Below, in pieces: positions 54,407-62,771 of a stretch of DNA of 64,000 nt; positions within the stretch are counted from its first letter, which is position 1, and each line of letters starts with the position of its first letter. The notes beneath the pieces are model-generated. The model did no database searches. It saw nothing but the letters and a program-made list of their open reading frames with translations, and was not told the origin of the DNA. Made by a program: the position numbers and the translations under genes. This DNA comes from Bacillus fonticola (GTDB lineage: Bacteria; Bacillota; Bacilli; Bacillales; JC228), in NCBI RefSeq assembly GCF_012955605.1, contig NZ_CP052135.1, positions 1,833,469 through 1,897,468 on the forward strand, in the 5' to 3' direction.

Positions 54407-54898
54407 CTACGAACGATGTTGCACAACCTTTGTTTGGTAATCGGTTTCGTAAAAATCTAATTCCTCACGCAACTCTTGAAAGTGCGCCTCCACCGATGCC
54501 ATTAACGCTTGGAGAGAAGGGGGAACAGTCGCTCGGAAGTGAATAGCATTTCGTCCTGTGTAAGCAGCGCGGCTATCCTCGTACCAAAGATCGGATCTCG
54601 GATTGTAAAAATCATCTACACAATGGTGGTACACAGAGTACAACGTTTTCTCCGCAGCAGTTTTGGAGAGTGGCTCATTACGAAGCACAATTCCGCATGA
54701 ATCCAGTGCTTCCTCACAAAAAACGAGCAACCTTCTCAAATCCCGCAGCACGCCATCATAATAAGCCTTGTCCCCTGTTGTTTCCTCCAAGAGCCGAAGT
54801 CGATCGTGTGTAGTTACGTACTGTTCGAACTTTTTAACGATTTGAGAAAGAACTGCCTGTGTGAGTGTAATTTGCGATTGTAACACTTGATTGCCCAT
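54407..54898 (-). CDS. ypuI: DUF3907 protein (YpuI)
   Basis: A 163-residue soluble helical protein (MGNQVLQSQITLTQAVLSQI...LYSVYHHCVDDFYNPRSDLWYED). Size, the FYNPRSDLWYEDSRAAYTGRN-type motif and position between dacB and scpB match YpuI of Bacillus. Function unknown. An unusual long hairpin element sits in its leader at 54912-54981, immediately before the ribosome site. Confidence 0.85.
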   Translation of the reverse strand: MGNQVLQSQITLTQAVLSQIVKKFEQYVTTHDRLRLLEETTGDKAYYDGVLRDLRRLLVFCEEALDSCGIVLRNEPLSKTAAEKTLYSVYHHCVDDFYNPRSDLWYEDSRAAYTGRNAIHFRATVPPSLQALMASVEAHFQELREELDFYETDYQTKVVQHRS

Positions 54899-54911
54899 GT
54901 GGTTGCCTCCT

Positions 54912-54981
54912 CATGCTCGCACGATGCGAGTAGGGCGGACTAAGAGCGCTAGCGATGTTCGCGCTCTTAGTCCGCCTTCCT
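54912..54981. repeat. Long hairpin element in the ypuI leader
   Basis: Bases 54934-54949 (GGCGGACTAAGAGCGC) and 54961-54976 (GCGCTCTTAGTCCGCC) form a perfect 16-bp stem with an 11-nt loop. A second small stem, CTCGCA-CGA-TGCGAG, is at 54916-54930. The first 28 nt recur exactly, inverted, at 11983-12010. Because the element lies between the ypuI start and any upstream promoter, it would be in the mRNA leader if transcribed. Confidence 0.8.
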
Positions 54982-55071
54982 TGTATAGTAAAACAAGCTT
55001 TTTATTAGTCTATCATATATACAAAAAAGATGTTGCCAGACCTTGTCGAAGATGAAAATTTTCTCATGATA

Positions 55072-55677
55072 TTATTTCTCTTCTACGTCGACAGCTTTCA
55101 ATGTTTCTTGGAATTTCTCAAAAAACAGGTCTGCTTCCGTTTCCACATCAGCATCGCCTACCTCTTCAGGCAATGGAGGCAGCTCGTTCAGATCCTTCAA
55201 CCCAAAAACATCCAAAAACAAAGGAGAGGTACCAAATAAGTATGCTCGTCCAATCCCCTCACGTCTTCCCTTCTCTTCGACCAATCCCTTTGTAAGGAGC
55301 GTTTGGACAGGGCGCTCGCTTTTCACCCCACGAATCTCTTCAACTTCACTACGTGTAATAGGCTGTTTGTAGGCAATAATTGCCAGCGTTTCAAGCGCAG
55401 CCTGAGAAAGTGTTTGGTTCGTTGGAGCCTCTACAAGCTTCTTTAAAAACGGTGCCATTTCTTTTTTTGTCGCGAGTTGAATGATTTCACCCATTTCCAA
55501 TAACACCAAACCTCTATCACTTTGGCAAAGCTGTTCTCTCATCTCATCCAGCATTTGAGAAATCTCCAGCTCTGTCGTATCTAAAACGTGGGCTAGCTGC
55601 TTTTGAGAAACCCCCTCATCTCCACTTGCAAACAAAATGGCTTCTATTATGGCCAGCCGCTCTTTTCGGTCCATCAT
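55072..55677 (-). CDS. scpB: Segregation and condensation protein B
   Basis: Winged-helix partner of ScpA and SMC in chromosome condensation. The 201-residue product has ERLAIIEAILFASGDEGVSQKQLAHVL, LEMGEIIQLATKKEMAPFLK and TLAIIAYKQPITRSEVEEIRGV (second winged helix). The C-terminal tail is acidic. ATG 55677 (MMDRKERL) has GGAG 9 nt upstream; the longer frame overlaps scpA. It follows scpA by 19 nt. Confidence 0.93.
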   Translation of the reverse strand: MMDRKERLAIIEAILFASGDEGVSQKQLAHVLDTTELEISQMLDEMREQLCQSDRGLVLLEMGEIIQLATKKEMAPFLKKLVEAPTNQTLSQAALETLAIIAYKQPITRSEVEEIRGVKSERPVQTLLTKGLVEEKGRREGIGRAYLFGTSPLFLDVFGLKDLNELPPLPEEVGDADVETEADLFFEKFQETLKAVDVEEK

Positions 55678-55696
55678 CCATCGGTGCTCCTTTAGT

Positions 55697-56431
55697 TTAC
55701 GTTGATACAAATATTTGTTCGAAGTTTCCTGTTTGCATAACTGAAATCTCATTTCGTTTCATGAGCTCTAACACGGCTAAAAATGTGACAACCAGTTGTT
55801 CGCGAGTTTCTATTGAAAACAACTCCTCAAAGACAATCGGTGTTGCACTGTTTTCCAATCGCTTTCGAATATCGGCCATTCGCTCTTCAATTGGTATTTC
55901 TTGACGCGTAATTTTTGTTGCAAGCGGGCGTTGCAGCCGTTTTCGCCGTAACATTTTCTGAAAAGCTCCTAACATATCGTAAACGTCCACATGCCAATCT
56001 TCAACAGACAAACTAGTTTCAGTTTCAAAGCCTGACAAGTCTTGGGGGGGTCTAGAAAAATGCAAACTCCTCTCCTCTTCCTTATCCTTTAAATCTTTCA
56101 CTACTTCTTTATAACGCTTGTACTCTAGAAGGCGTTCTACAAGCTCTTCTCGCGGATCTTCTTCAAGAAAAAATTCTTCTTCGCCTTCCCATAATTCCTC
56201 GTTTTTCGGTAGGAGCATATGGCTTTTAATAGCTAAAAGAGAGGCCGCCATAACGAGATACTCACTCGCAACGTCCAACTCTAAGCTTTGCATCGTATGC
56301 AAATAGGCCATATACTGATCCGTAATCTCCGTCATCGGGATATCGTATATATCAATTTCAAGTCGTTGAATAAGATGCAATAGCAAATCCAACGGTCCTT
56401 CAAAAGCGTCAATCTTCACAGTATATGCCAT
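55697..56431 (-). CDS. scpA: Segregation and condensation protein A
   Basis: Kleisin subunit that bridges the SMC heads. The 244-residue product starts YTVKIDAFEGPLDLLLHLIQ (SMC-binding helix region), has YLVMAASLLAIKSHMLLP, and a C-terminal winged-helix part (VVTFLAVLELMKRNEISVMQ). ATG 56431 follows AAGGAAG. The highly acidic middle (LWEGEEEFFLEEDPREE) is typical. Operon with scpB. Confidence 0.94.
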   Translation of the reverse strand: MAYTVKIDAFEGPLDLLLHLIQRLEIDIYDIPMTEITDQYMAYLHTMQSLELDVASEYLVMAASLLAIKSHMLLPKNEELWEGEEEFFLEEDPREELVERLLEYKRYKEVVKDLKDKEEERSLHFSRPPQDLSGFETETSLSVEDWHVDVYDMLGAFQKMLRRKRLQRPLATKITRQEIPIEERMADIRKRLENSATPIVFEELFSIETREQLVVTFLAVLELMKRNEISVMQTGNFEQIFVST

Positions 56432-56555
56432 AAAATCTTCCTTCAAAATGATATGAAATACGTATAGTATAAGGGAAATCCAGAAATGATGCTATGATCG
56501 GTTGAGAAACTTCACTATAACAACTACAATGGCTCACAGGAGGTGATGAGGTCGA

Positions 56556-57071
56556 ATGTCCTATCCAAAGGCTTGGATTCAATATTTATGTCATTTTCAT
56601 GGAGATCGTGACTACTTTGAATGTCATGAAGTACTAGAGGAATATTGGAAAAAAAAAGGCGGAGGGCGCAATAGTATTTGGGTTGGGTGGATTCAACTTG
56701 CTGTCGGCTTCTACCATTATCGTCGCGGTAACAACCGTGGAGCTTTACGTACATTGAAGAAAGCACAACGTATTTTTTCTTCACATGGCCCCGACATAGA
56801 GGCTCTAGGGTGTGATTATCATGCATTACAAAGTTTACTTTATCGGGAAATTCAACTGATAGAACAAGACACACCCAGCTATAAAAGCATTGTTCTGCCC
56901 ATAAAGGACGAACAACTGCTTACCACTTGCAAACGATGGTGTAGTGAGCAACAAGTTACATGGGGTTCGTCATCCCCTTCAACCAATGAAGCGCTCATCC
57001 ACCGCCATAAGCTTCGTGATCGTACTGATGTCCTTAAAGCTAGGGACGACGCCGCCAAAAAACGTTCATAA
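56556..57071 (+). CDS. ypuF: DUF309 protein (YpuF)
   Basis: The 171-residue product has the DUF309 signature HGDRDYFECHEVLEEYWK and WIQLAVGFYHYRRGN, with acidic and His residues suggesting a possible metal site. It is divergent from scpA, starting 124 nt away after CAGGAGGTG. The C-terminal third is variable and basic. Position next to scpA and ribT matches YpuF. The biochemical activity is unknown. Confidence 0.88.
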   Translation: MSYPKAWIQYLCHFHGDRDYFECHEVLEEYWKKKGGGRNSIWVGWIQLAVGFYHYRRGNNRGALRTLKKAQRIFSSHGPDIEALGCDYHALQSLLYREIQLIEQDTPSYKSIVLPIKDEQLLTTCKRWCSEQQVTWGSSSPSTNEALIHRHKLRDRTDVLKARDDAAKKRS

Positions 57072-57080
57072 AAAAGGAAC

Positions 57081-57110
57081 GCTCAAGACCGGAAACACTA
57101 AGTCTTGAGC
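57081..57110. terminator. Bidirectional terminator between ypuF and ribT
   Basis: GCTCAAGAC and GTCTTGAGC form a perfect 9-bp stem; the minus strand runs into GTTCCTTTTTT. The plus side lacks a T run but is flanked by further TCTTGAG copies. It separates the convergent ypuF and ribT genes. Confidence 0.7.
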
Positions 57111-57135
57111 TCTTGAGAAAAGGGGGTCTTGAGAC

Positions 57136-57498
57136 TTACCCGATCTCTGACACATTACAATGGTCTAAAAAGGAAGCTGTTTCCTTTGTCGATTCAAACG
57201 TATACTCGTTATATTGCTCCCTTAACGTCTTAAGCATTTTATGACCAATCCCTTGTTGTCGGTAAGAAGGGTTTACAGATACGTGCTGAATAAGAATTCG
57301 TTTCTCATCATCGTAATGAACTAGTCCGACAAGGCCAACGATGTCCTCTTCTTCTTTCCATAGAAGCAATTTCCAATCCGGCTCTGCTTCATATTGTTTC
57401 ATTGTTTGCTGAAGCTTCTTCACGTCTTTTTCATTGGGCATAAAGGAAAGCAAGCCCATTGCGATTTTCTCTAAACTTTTTTTATATCGGGTGTACAT
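57136..57498 (-). CDS. ribT: RibT-like GNAT acetyltransferase
   Basis: A 120-residue GCN5-related N-acetyltransferase with the acetyl-CoA loop VNPSYRQQGIGHKML (Q/RxxGxG/A) and a leading YTRYKKSLEKIAMGLLSFM typical of RibT. In B. subtilis ribT is the last gene of the riboflavin operon. Here no ribD, ribE, ribA or ribH follows upstream; the next gene in transcript order is lysA, 415 nt away beyond a terminator. ATG 57498 has GAGGG 6 nt upstream. The substrate is unknown. Confidence 0.85.
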   Translation of the reverse strand: MYTRYKKSLEKIAMGLLSFMPNEKDVKKLQQTMKQYEAEPDWKLLLWKEEEDIVGLVGLVHYDDEKRILIQHVSVNPSYRQQGIGHKMLKTLREQYNEYTFESTKETASFLDHCNVSEIG

Positions 57499-57667
57499 AG
57501 TCATCCCTCATTACTTTTAAAAAAATCCAGTCTACGTGACTAGTCTATGGTACGCAGTTTCGCCAAAAAACGTGTATGTTTATGCATCATACGACATAGT
57601 AAAGCTTTCTTCGGGTAATTGAACCTACTCATTTTCGTGAAATTAAATGTATTCTTTCAAGAAGCAC

Positions 57668-57754
57668 TTATACGATATAAAGCCAGTAAAAAACGCCCCA
57701 TCCAACTGCCCCTATAAGCAGTAGCCCAAACAGAAACTTATTTTGTTTTCGCAT
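57668..57754 (-). CDS. Putative 28-residue single-TM peptide
   Basis: A very short frame, MRKQNKFLFGLLLIGAV then GWGVFYWLYIV, consisting of a basic start and one transmembrane helix. AGAGG lies about 11 nt upstream of the ATG. It is located between ribT and lysA in otherwise gene-free sequence and downstream of the lysA terminator, so it would need its own promoter. The pattern (charged N-terminus, hydrophobic helix, no tail) fits small membrane peptides but could occur by chance. Confidence 0.35.
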   Translation of the reverse strand: MRKQNKFLFGLLLIGAVGWGVFYWLYIV

Positions 57755-57787
57755 ATCAATAAATCCTCTCTTTATCAAAAAAGAAAA

Positions 57788-57852
57788 AGCCCTATCCAAA
57801 AAGGGTTGTCGAATTCATGGTAATGAAAACGACCCTTTTCGTCAAGAGGGCT
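57788..57852 (-). terminator. Terminator of lysA
   Basis: AGCCCT at one end pairs with AGGGCT at the other, with an inner AAAAGGGTCG/CGACAACCCTTTT stem; the minus strand continues TTTTTCTTTTTTG. It lies about 60 nt past the lysA stop. Confidence 0.7.
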
Positions 57853-57913
57853 ACTAATCGCCAAGTTCAATAAGCTAGACAGTCACTGGTGAAATTTTTT
57901 TGTAGCCTCAGTC

Positions 57914-59242
57914 TCACTTCCCTGTGTGTGTAGTCATTTGTACATAGGGTTGGTCTTGACGCACGAGATCTTCGTACACTTCACGCTTTACGACCAGTTG
58001 ATGGTGACCATTCTCTACAAATATAACAGGTGGTCTCGGAATCCGGTTGTAGTTGTTGGCCATACTGTATCCGTAAGCACCCGTGCAAAAGACTGCCAAT
58101 ACATCCCCAGCCTCGACTTTTGGCAGCGGAATGTCCCAAATTAGCATGTCACCACTTTCGCAACACTTCCCAGCAATCGATACCGTTTGTTCCGTTTGAT
58201 CATGCAGTTTGTTCGCGACACAAGCTTCGTATCGTGCATCGTAAAGAGCTGGGCGTAAATTATCACTCATCCCACCATCGACAGCAATATACCTGCGTAC
58301 GTTCGGAATGTCCTTTTGGGAGCCAATCGTATAAAGCGTTGTTCCGGCGTCACCAACGAGAGAACGACCGGGCTCTATCCAAACTTCTGGGATTTGCATA
58401 GAGTGGCTTCCGCAGAACGATTTAATCACTTCCACCATTTCATTTACGTATTCAGCTGGTGGAATTGGTTCGTCTTCCTTCGTATAACGAATGCCAAAGC
58501 CACCCCCAAGATTTAACACTCGTGCCTGGAATCCATACGTTTCGCGCCATTCATAGAGTGCTTTAAGTAATGTATGAGCAGCAACTGAAAATCCAGTCGT
58601 CTCAAAAATTTGCGATCCGATATGACTGTGAATGCCTAATACCTCAAAAGTCGGTACTTGTAAAGCACGGGATAACGCCTCTTCCGCTTGACCATTCTTC
58701 AAGTCAAAACCAAATTTAGAATCCTCTTGACCCGTTAAAATATAATCGTGTGTATGCGCCTCTACTCCAGGAGTGACACGCAGTAAAATAGAAATGGTTT
58801 GATTACGTTCTCTCGTCAACTGCTCAAGACGATCCAATTCGTGGAAGTTATCTACAACGAAACAGCCAATTCGTTCGTTTAGAGCAAACATTAATTCTTC
58901 TGTACTTTTGTTATTCCCGTGAAAATGAATACGCTCGCGGGGGAAATCCGCTACCACTGCCGTGTACAGCTCTCCACCTGATACAACATCAAGCGAAAGT
59001 CCTTCCTCTTCAACGAGTTGGAACATCGCGACTGAAGAAAAAGCTTTGCTTGCGTAGGCAACTTGCGCCCGTACGCCATGGTGCTGAAATGTATTCAGAA
59101 AGCCTCGTGCCCGCTCACGAACTAGGGCAACATCATATACGTAAAGCGGGGTTCCATAAGACGCAACCAGCTCTGTTGCCTTTACCCCACCAATCAATAA
59201 TTGACCATTATCATTCACCTGCTGTGTTCCGTACAAATGCAT
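57914..59242 (-). CDS. lysA: Diaminopimelate decarboxylase
   Basis: Last step of lysine synthesis, meso-DAP to lysine. The 442-residue PLP enzyme has the cofactor lysine in QVAYASKAFSS, the GGGFGIRY phosphate-binding glycines, EPGRSLVGDAGTTLYT and the partner-subunit active-site block CGSGDMLIWD-like (CCESGDMLIWDIPL). ATG 59242 is preferred (GAGG 9 nt upstream); ATG 59251 is also possible. Its position before the spoVA genes is as in B. subtilis. Confidence 0.95.
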   Translation of the reverse strand: MHLYGTQQVNDNGQLLIGGVKATELVASYGTPLYVYDVALVRERARGFLNTFQHHGVRAQVAYASKAFSSVAMFQLVEEEGLSLDVVSGGELYTAVVADFPRERIHFHGNNKSTEELMFALNERIGCFVVDNFHELDRLEQLTRERNQTISILLRVTPGVEAHTHDYILTGQEDSKFGFDLKNGQAEEALSRALQVPTFEVLGIHSHIGSQIFETTGFSVAAHTLLKALYEWRETYGFQARVLNLGGGFGIRYTKEDEPIPPAEYVNEMVEVIKSFCGSHSMQIPEVWIEPGRSLVGDAGTTLYTIGSQKDIPNVRRYIAVDGGMSDNLRPALYDARYEACVANKLHDQTEQTVSIAGKCCESGDMLIWDIPLPKVEAGDVLAVFCTGAYGYSMANNYNRIPRPPVIFVENGHHQLVVKREVYEDLVRQDQPYVQMTTHTGK

Positions 59243-59320
59243 CGTTCTCATCCTCGTCCTAAATGTGTAAGTAAAAGTATATTCACTTTACCACACTACT
59301 GTTATCCCATCAACGAACGA

Positions 59321-60811
59321 CTACGATTGCTCTGGTTGCTTGAAGCGGTCACTCGGTCGTACGATACTCGGACGAACTTTTGATCCCGGAACCGAACGTC
59401 TAATGAGAATTTGAAAGAGCGCACCACCATTAAAGGGCATAAGTGGCCATAAATACGGCGTTCGTAACGAGGTAAGCCCTGTTAATAGCAAAATAAATAG
59501 TGTACTACCGATCACAAAACCTGGGACTCCAAATAGTGCCACCCCGATGAGAAGCATTAGACGAACCATCTTATTCGCCACACTAAGTTCATAACTTGGT
59601 GTTGTAAACGTTCCGATAGAGGCTATTGCTACATAAAGTATCGTCTCCGGTACGAACAGGCCTACATCAATGGCGATTTGTCCAATGAGCACAGCAGCAA
59701 TTAAGCCCATTGCCGTTGATAAAGGAGTTGGTGTATGAATGGCGGCAATCCTTAAAAACTCAATCCCTATATCTGCCATGAAAATTTGCATGATCAACGG
59801 AATGTTTGTTTGTTCGTTTGGTCCAATAAAGGCTAATTGCTCAGGTAAAAGGGAAGGTTCCAAAGCGAGTAATAACCAGAAAGGCAATAAAAAAAGCGAC
59901 ATCAAAATTCCTATAAATCGAGCCCACCGTATAAACGTCCCAACAGCAGCCGATTGCCGATATTCCTCTGCATGTTGCACGTGATGGAAAAATGTTGTCG
60001 GTGTTATCATAATGCTCGGCGATGTATCTGTATAAATGAGAACGTGCCCTTCAAGCAAGTGCGTCGCAGCAACATCTGCCCTTTCTGTATAACGCACGAG
60101 AGGATACGGATTATACCCCTGCTTCACCAGGAATTCTTCAATAGTTTTATCTGCCATGGCTATCCCATCAATTTCAATGCCCTTAATCTCCTTCCGAATC
60201 AGATCTACTAGATTCGAGTTAGCGACATCTTTAATGTAGCCGATGGACACATCCGTTTTCGAACGCTCCCCTACCTTTAGCATTTCAAAGCGGAGGCGCT
60301 CATCACGAATTCGTCTTCTTGTGAGAGCAGTATTTACAATAATGTTCTCTACATACCCATCCCTTGAGCCTCGGACAACTTTTTCAGTATCCGGTTCTTG
60401 TGGCGTCCGTCCAGGGTAGGAACGAACATCAACAATCAGCGCTTTTGAGTATCCTTCTACGACGATAGCAATAAGTCCTGATAATACTTGATCCACTATT
60501 TCGTCGACCGATTTTACAACCTCTACAGATTGATGAGTAATCGAATCGTGTACTGTGTCAAATACATCCTTTTTGTGCTTCGTACTTTCTCTTTGGAGCT
60601 CAACGAATTGCTCTGTGATCATTTGTATATAGTTTGCATCTGTCAATCCATTGATATAGTAAATATTCACCTCATGATCATTTACCGGATACTTTCGAAT
60701 GCCAAAATCAAAGCTTGTTCCTAACCCCACACGCTCCTTCATAAACTCTTCTAGTTTGTGTGGTTGTTCAGGAATCGGTGCTTTCTTCTTCTCTTTTGTT
60801 TCCTCGCTCAA
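59321..60811 (-). CDS. spoVAF: Stage V sporulation protein AF (GerA-family)
   Basis: The 496-residue product belongs to the GerA/SpoVAF family. It has an N-terminal cytoplasmic domain ([20 protein letters not shown]) and a C-terminal membrane domain with about five helices ([35 protein letters not shown] and following). It is a non-essential part of the spore DPA/germination machinery. TTG 60811 is used (AAAGGAG 8 nt upstream); GTG 60820 overlaps that site. It overlaps spoVAEa by 44 nt. Confidence 0.92.
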   Translation of the reverse strand: MSEETKEKKKAPIPEQPHKLEEFMKERVGLGTSFDFGIRKYPVNDHEVNIYYINGLTDANYIQMITEQFVELQRESTKHKKDVFDTVHDSITHQSVEVVKSVDEIVDQVLSGLIAIVVEGYSKALIVDVRSYPGRTPQEPDTEKVVRGSRDGYVENIIVNTALTRRRIRDERLRFEMLKVGERSKTDVSIGYIKDVANSNLVDLIRKEIKGIEIDGIAMADKTIEEFLVKQGYNPYPLVRYTERADVAATHLLEGHVLIYTDTSPSIMITPTTFFHHVQHAEEYRQSAAVGTFIRWARFIGILMSLFLLPFWLLLALEPSLLPEQLAFIGPNEQTNIPLIMQIFMADIGIEFLRIAAIHTPTPLSTAMGLIAAVLIGQIAIDVGLFVPETILYVAIASIGTFTTPSYELSVANKMVRLMLLIGVALFGVPGFVIGSTLFILLLTGLTSLRTPYLWPLMPFNGGALFQILIRRSVPGSKVRPSIVRPSDRFKQPEQS

Positions 60812-61370
60812 GGTAGCCACTCCTTTCTAACACAAGATGTACTGCCTGACGTGTAATGGGTGCGCCACGTGTTAAATCATCTCGCCTTGACATTTTACCA
60901 GGGTCCCCTATCCCAACGACGATCGGTAAATGTAATTGATCTAAACAGTACACGGTGTCACCATTAATGCGACCTTCTTCAGTTTCTGGAAGCCCGAATT
61001 TATCAACTCCATATGAGGTTAAATTCCCTTCCCGGTCAATACTTACATCCACACGCGTCCATTCGCGGTGCTCTGTGTGGGAAGCGACAGCCACAGCCCC
61101 TAGAACTTCAATTTGCGGATGGTGCGCCACATACTTCATTGCCGCCTCACCTGAACCTTCGCCGATATAGCCGCTATCGTCAAACATGATGAGTACGGGT
61201 TCCCCTTCTGCAGACAAAATAGCGTCCACTAGTTCTGCACCGCTATACAAAGAAGGGTTCCCTTGCGAGAGGGAGATACACCGGCCACCTAACGCAGTAG
61301 CAACAACTTCTGCACAACGTTTTGCATATACATCACCATCTGTCAAAAATACTACCGGCTTTCTTTCCAT
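60768..61370 (-). CDS. spoVAEA: Stage V sporulation protein AEa
   Basis: A 200-residue soluble protein with a Rossmann-like start ([24 protein letters not shown]) and [21 protein letters not shown], as in SpoVAEa. ATG 61370 follows GAAGGAGGG. In B. subtilis spoVAC, spoVAD and spoVAEb precede it; here spoVAB ends only 13 nt upstream. The product is a minor component of the spoVA system, and its biochemical role is unclear. Confidence 0.9.
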   Translation of the reverse strand: MERKPVVFLTDGDVYAKRCAEVVATALGGRCISLSQGNPSLYSGAELVDAILSAEGEPVLIMFDDSGYIGEGSGEAAMKYVAHHPQIEVLGAVAVASHTEHREWTRVDVSIDREGNLTSYGVDKFGLPETEEGRINGDTVYCLDQLHLPIVVGIGDPGKMSRRDDLTRGAPITRQAVHLVLERSGYLERGNKREEESTDS

Positions 61371-61383
61371 CCCATTCCCTCCT

Positions 61384-61803
61384 TCACGGAACAAATACTA
61401 GCCAATGAAACAAAGAACCGATTACTTTTCCAAGGACGATCGCCATCAATAAATAAACAATCCGATCATCTATCCCTATCCTCTTCGCTAGAATTGGCAA
61501 TACGTTTAGTACTTCAGTTAAAGCAGCAGCTAACATACCGACAAAGACCCCACTCAATAACCCGTAAGGCACTGCGAACCATTTTCCAATAGGCACGACG
61601 AGATCCCGTAACCCAATCCATGTGGCACTTACTGCTCCAATCACGACCGACCACTCATACGCCTGAATGTACGTAAAGGTTTTCGTCAACTGTGTTAACC
61701 TAGGAATGATATTGAGCACGGTAAGAAAGGCAACAAACCCTGAGCCCACTGCAAGTCCTCCAGCAAAACCTACAAAAATAACTAAAACATAGCTAATGAT
61801 CAT
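61384..61803 (-). CDS. spoVAB: Stage V sporulation protein AB
   Basis: A 139-residue membrane protein with about four to five helices ([81 protein letters not shown]). [20 protein letters not shown] is strongly conserved in SpoVAB. It overlaps spoVAA by 11 nt. The next gene downstream is spoVAEa, not spoVAC. Confidence 0.93.
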   Translation of the reverse strand: MIISYVLVIFVGFAGGLAVGSGFVAFLTVLNIIPRLTQLTKTFTYIQAYEWSVVIGAVSATWIGLRDLVVPIGKWFAVPYGLLSGVFVGMLAAALTEVLNVLPILAKRIGIDDRIVYLLMAIVLGKVIGSLFHWLVFVP

Positions 61804-62416
61804 CTATTCGTTTAATACTTTCTTTGTTTTCATTCATCGCTACATAACGGTCAAGATCTTGCTGGTAGTTAAACATTTCGACTTCAAGTGGGCTCGGCTC
61901 TTCATTAATGCGTTTCCGGAACAAATGATTGAAAAACAACACCATCCCAACGCCTAATCCTAGCGAATAGGGAATCTGAAAAAGTAACGGATGAGCCTCG
62001 TCTTCTCCAGTCATCATCGTATACAACTTTTGATGCACCTTTCCCATACTCACATCCTCGTGAAAATTCATGATCGCAAGAGAGGCCCCGACAAATAACA
62101 GTCCCCACACGAGTAAAAAGAGCGGAATAGAAACTGGTTTTTTCTTAGAAATGATCTCAATTATCGTTTGATTTGTACCTAGAGAATCAACAGACTGATT
62201 CGGATATGCCTCTCGTAGCTTCCTAACGACGGTCATTACATCTAAAATGTAAATATTTCCATGCGAAGGTTCGGCCTTTACGACAGGAAGGGAAAGGCAT
62301 TCGGACAATATTGAGTCGTCTGCAATCACTTGTGCTACATCACCCAGGTTAAGCGTTTGCTGTGGGTGGGTTTGAACCTTATGTCGCAATCGAATGTAGA
62401 TTGTATTTACACTCAC
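61793..62416 (-). CDS. spoVAA: Stage V sporulation protein AA
   Basis: A 207-residue protein with a soluble N-terminal domain (IYIRLRHKVQTHPQQTLNLGDVAQV) and two C-terminal helices (PLFLLVWGLLFVGASLAIMNF, IPYSLGLGVGMVLFFNHLF). NEEPSPLEVEMFNYQQDLDRYVA at the end is diagnostic. It begins at GTG 62416 with GGGGAGAG upstream and is the promoter-proximal gene of the spoVA operon; a sigma-G-like -10 lies at 62449-62455. Confidence 0.93.
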   Translation of the reverse strand: MSVNTIYIRLRHKVQTHPQQTLNLGDVAQVIADDSILSECLSLPVVKAEPSHGNIYILDVMTVVRKLREAYPNQSVDSLGTNQTIIEIISKKKPVSIPLFLLVWGLLFVGASLAIMNFHEDVSMGKVHQKLYTMMTGEDEAHPLLFQIPYSLGLGVGMVLFFNHLFRKRINEEPSPLEVEMFNYQQDLDRYVAMNENKESIKRIDDH

Positions 62417-62448
62417 CTAACTCTCCCCTTCCTATTCCCTTTACTCTC

Positions 62449-62478
62449 TAGTATGGAAGGTGTTAACAACGACTATGA
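62449..62478 (-). promoter_or_regulatory. Candidate sigma-G promoter of spoVAA
   Basis: On the minus strand TTCATAG is followed after about 17 nt by CATACTA, which matches the sigma-G -10 exactly and the -35 loosely. It lies 33 nt before the spoVAA start. Forespore expression under sigma-G is established for spoVA in B. subtilis. Confidence 0.6.
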
Positions 62479-62504
62479 AAGGGAAAATTTCACAAATAAA
62501 AAAG

Positions 62505-62545
62505 AACAGCCCTGTTGATGCGGTTAAGCTTTCAGCAGGGCTGTT
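62505..62545. terminator. Bidirectional terminator between sigF and spoVAA
   Basis: AACAGCCCTG-TTGA pairs with TCA-GCAGGGCTGTT; T runs follow on the plus (TTTTT) and the minus side (CTTTTTT). Confidence 0.75.
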
Positions 62546-62625
62546 TTTAAGAGAGGTGCCCAGAGGGTTCAAGTGCTCCACTTAGGCATCGGTCGGATCT
62601 GCACGTTTTAGTTGAGTACACCTTT

Positions 62626-62669
62626 GGAACTGGGGTTTTGTCCCTTAGGAACTGGGTTGGTCCCTTTGA
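62626..62669. repeat. Two tandem copies of a 22-bp unit
   Basis: GGAACTGGGGTTTTGTCCCT at 62626 is followed head-to-tail by GGAACTGGGTTGGTCCCTTT at 62648. The pair lies in the gene-free stretch 62546-62698 and is bounded by GGGTTCAA (about 62573) and TTTGAACC (to about 62672) in inverted orientation. No gene is visible. Confidence 0.6.
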
Positions 62670-62698
62670 ACCGATGTACGGAAACCTGCAAGTAAAAG

Positions 62699-62730
62699 AA
62701 AAAGTAGACCATTTAATTGGTCTACTTTTC
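62699..62730 (-). terminator. Terminator of the spoIIA operon
   Basis: AAAGTAGACCA and TGGTCTACTTT form an 11-bp stem around TTTAAT-type loop bases, followed on the minus strand by TTTCTTTTACTTG. It lies about 40 nt past the sigF stop. Confidence 0.8.
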
Positions 62731-62771
62731 TGATTAAACTATTGCAAAACGAGGATTGCGAGTCGAATTCC

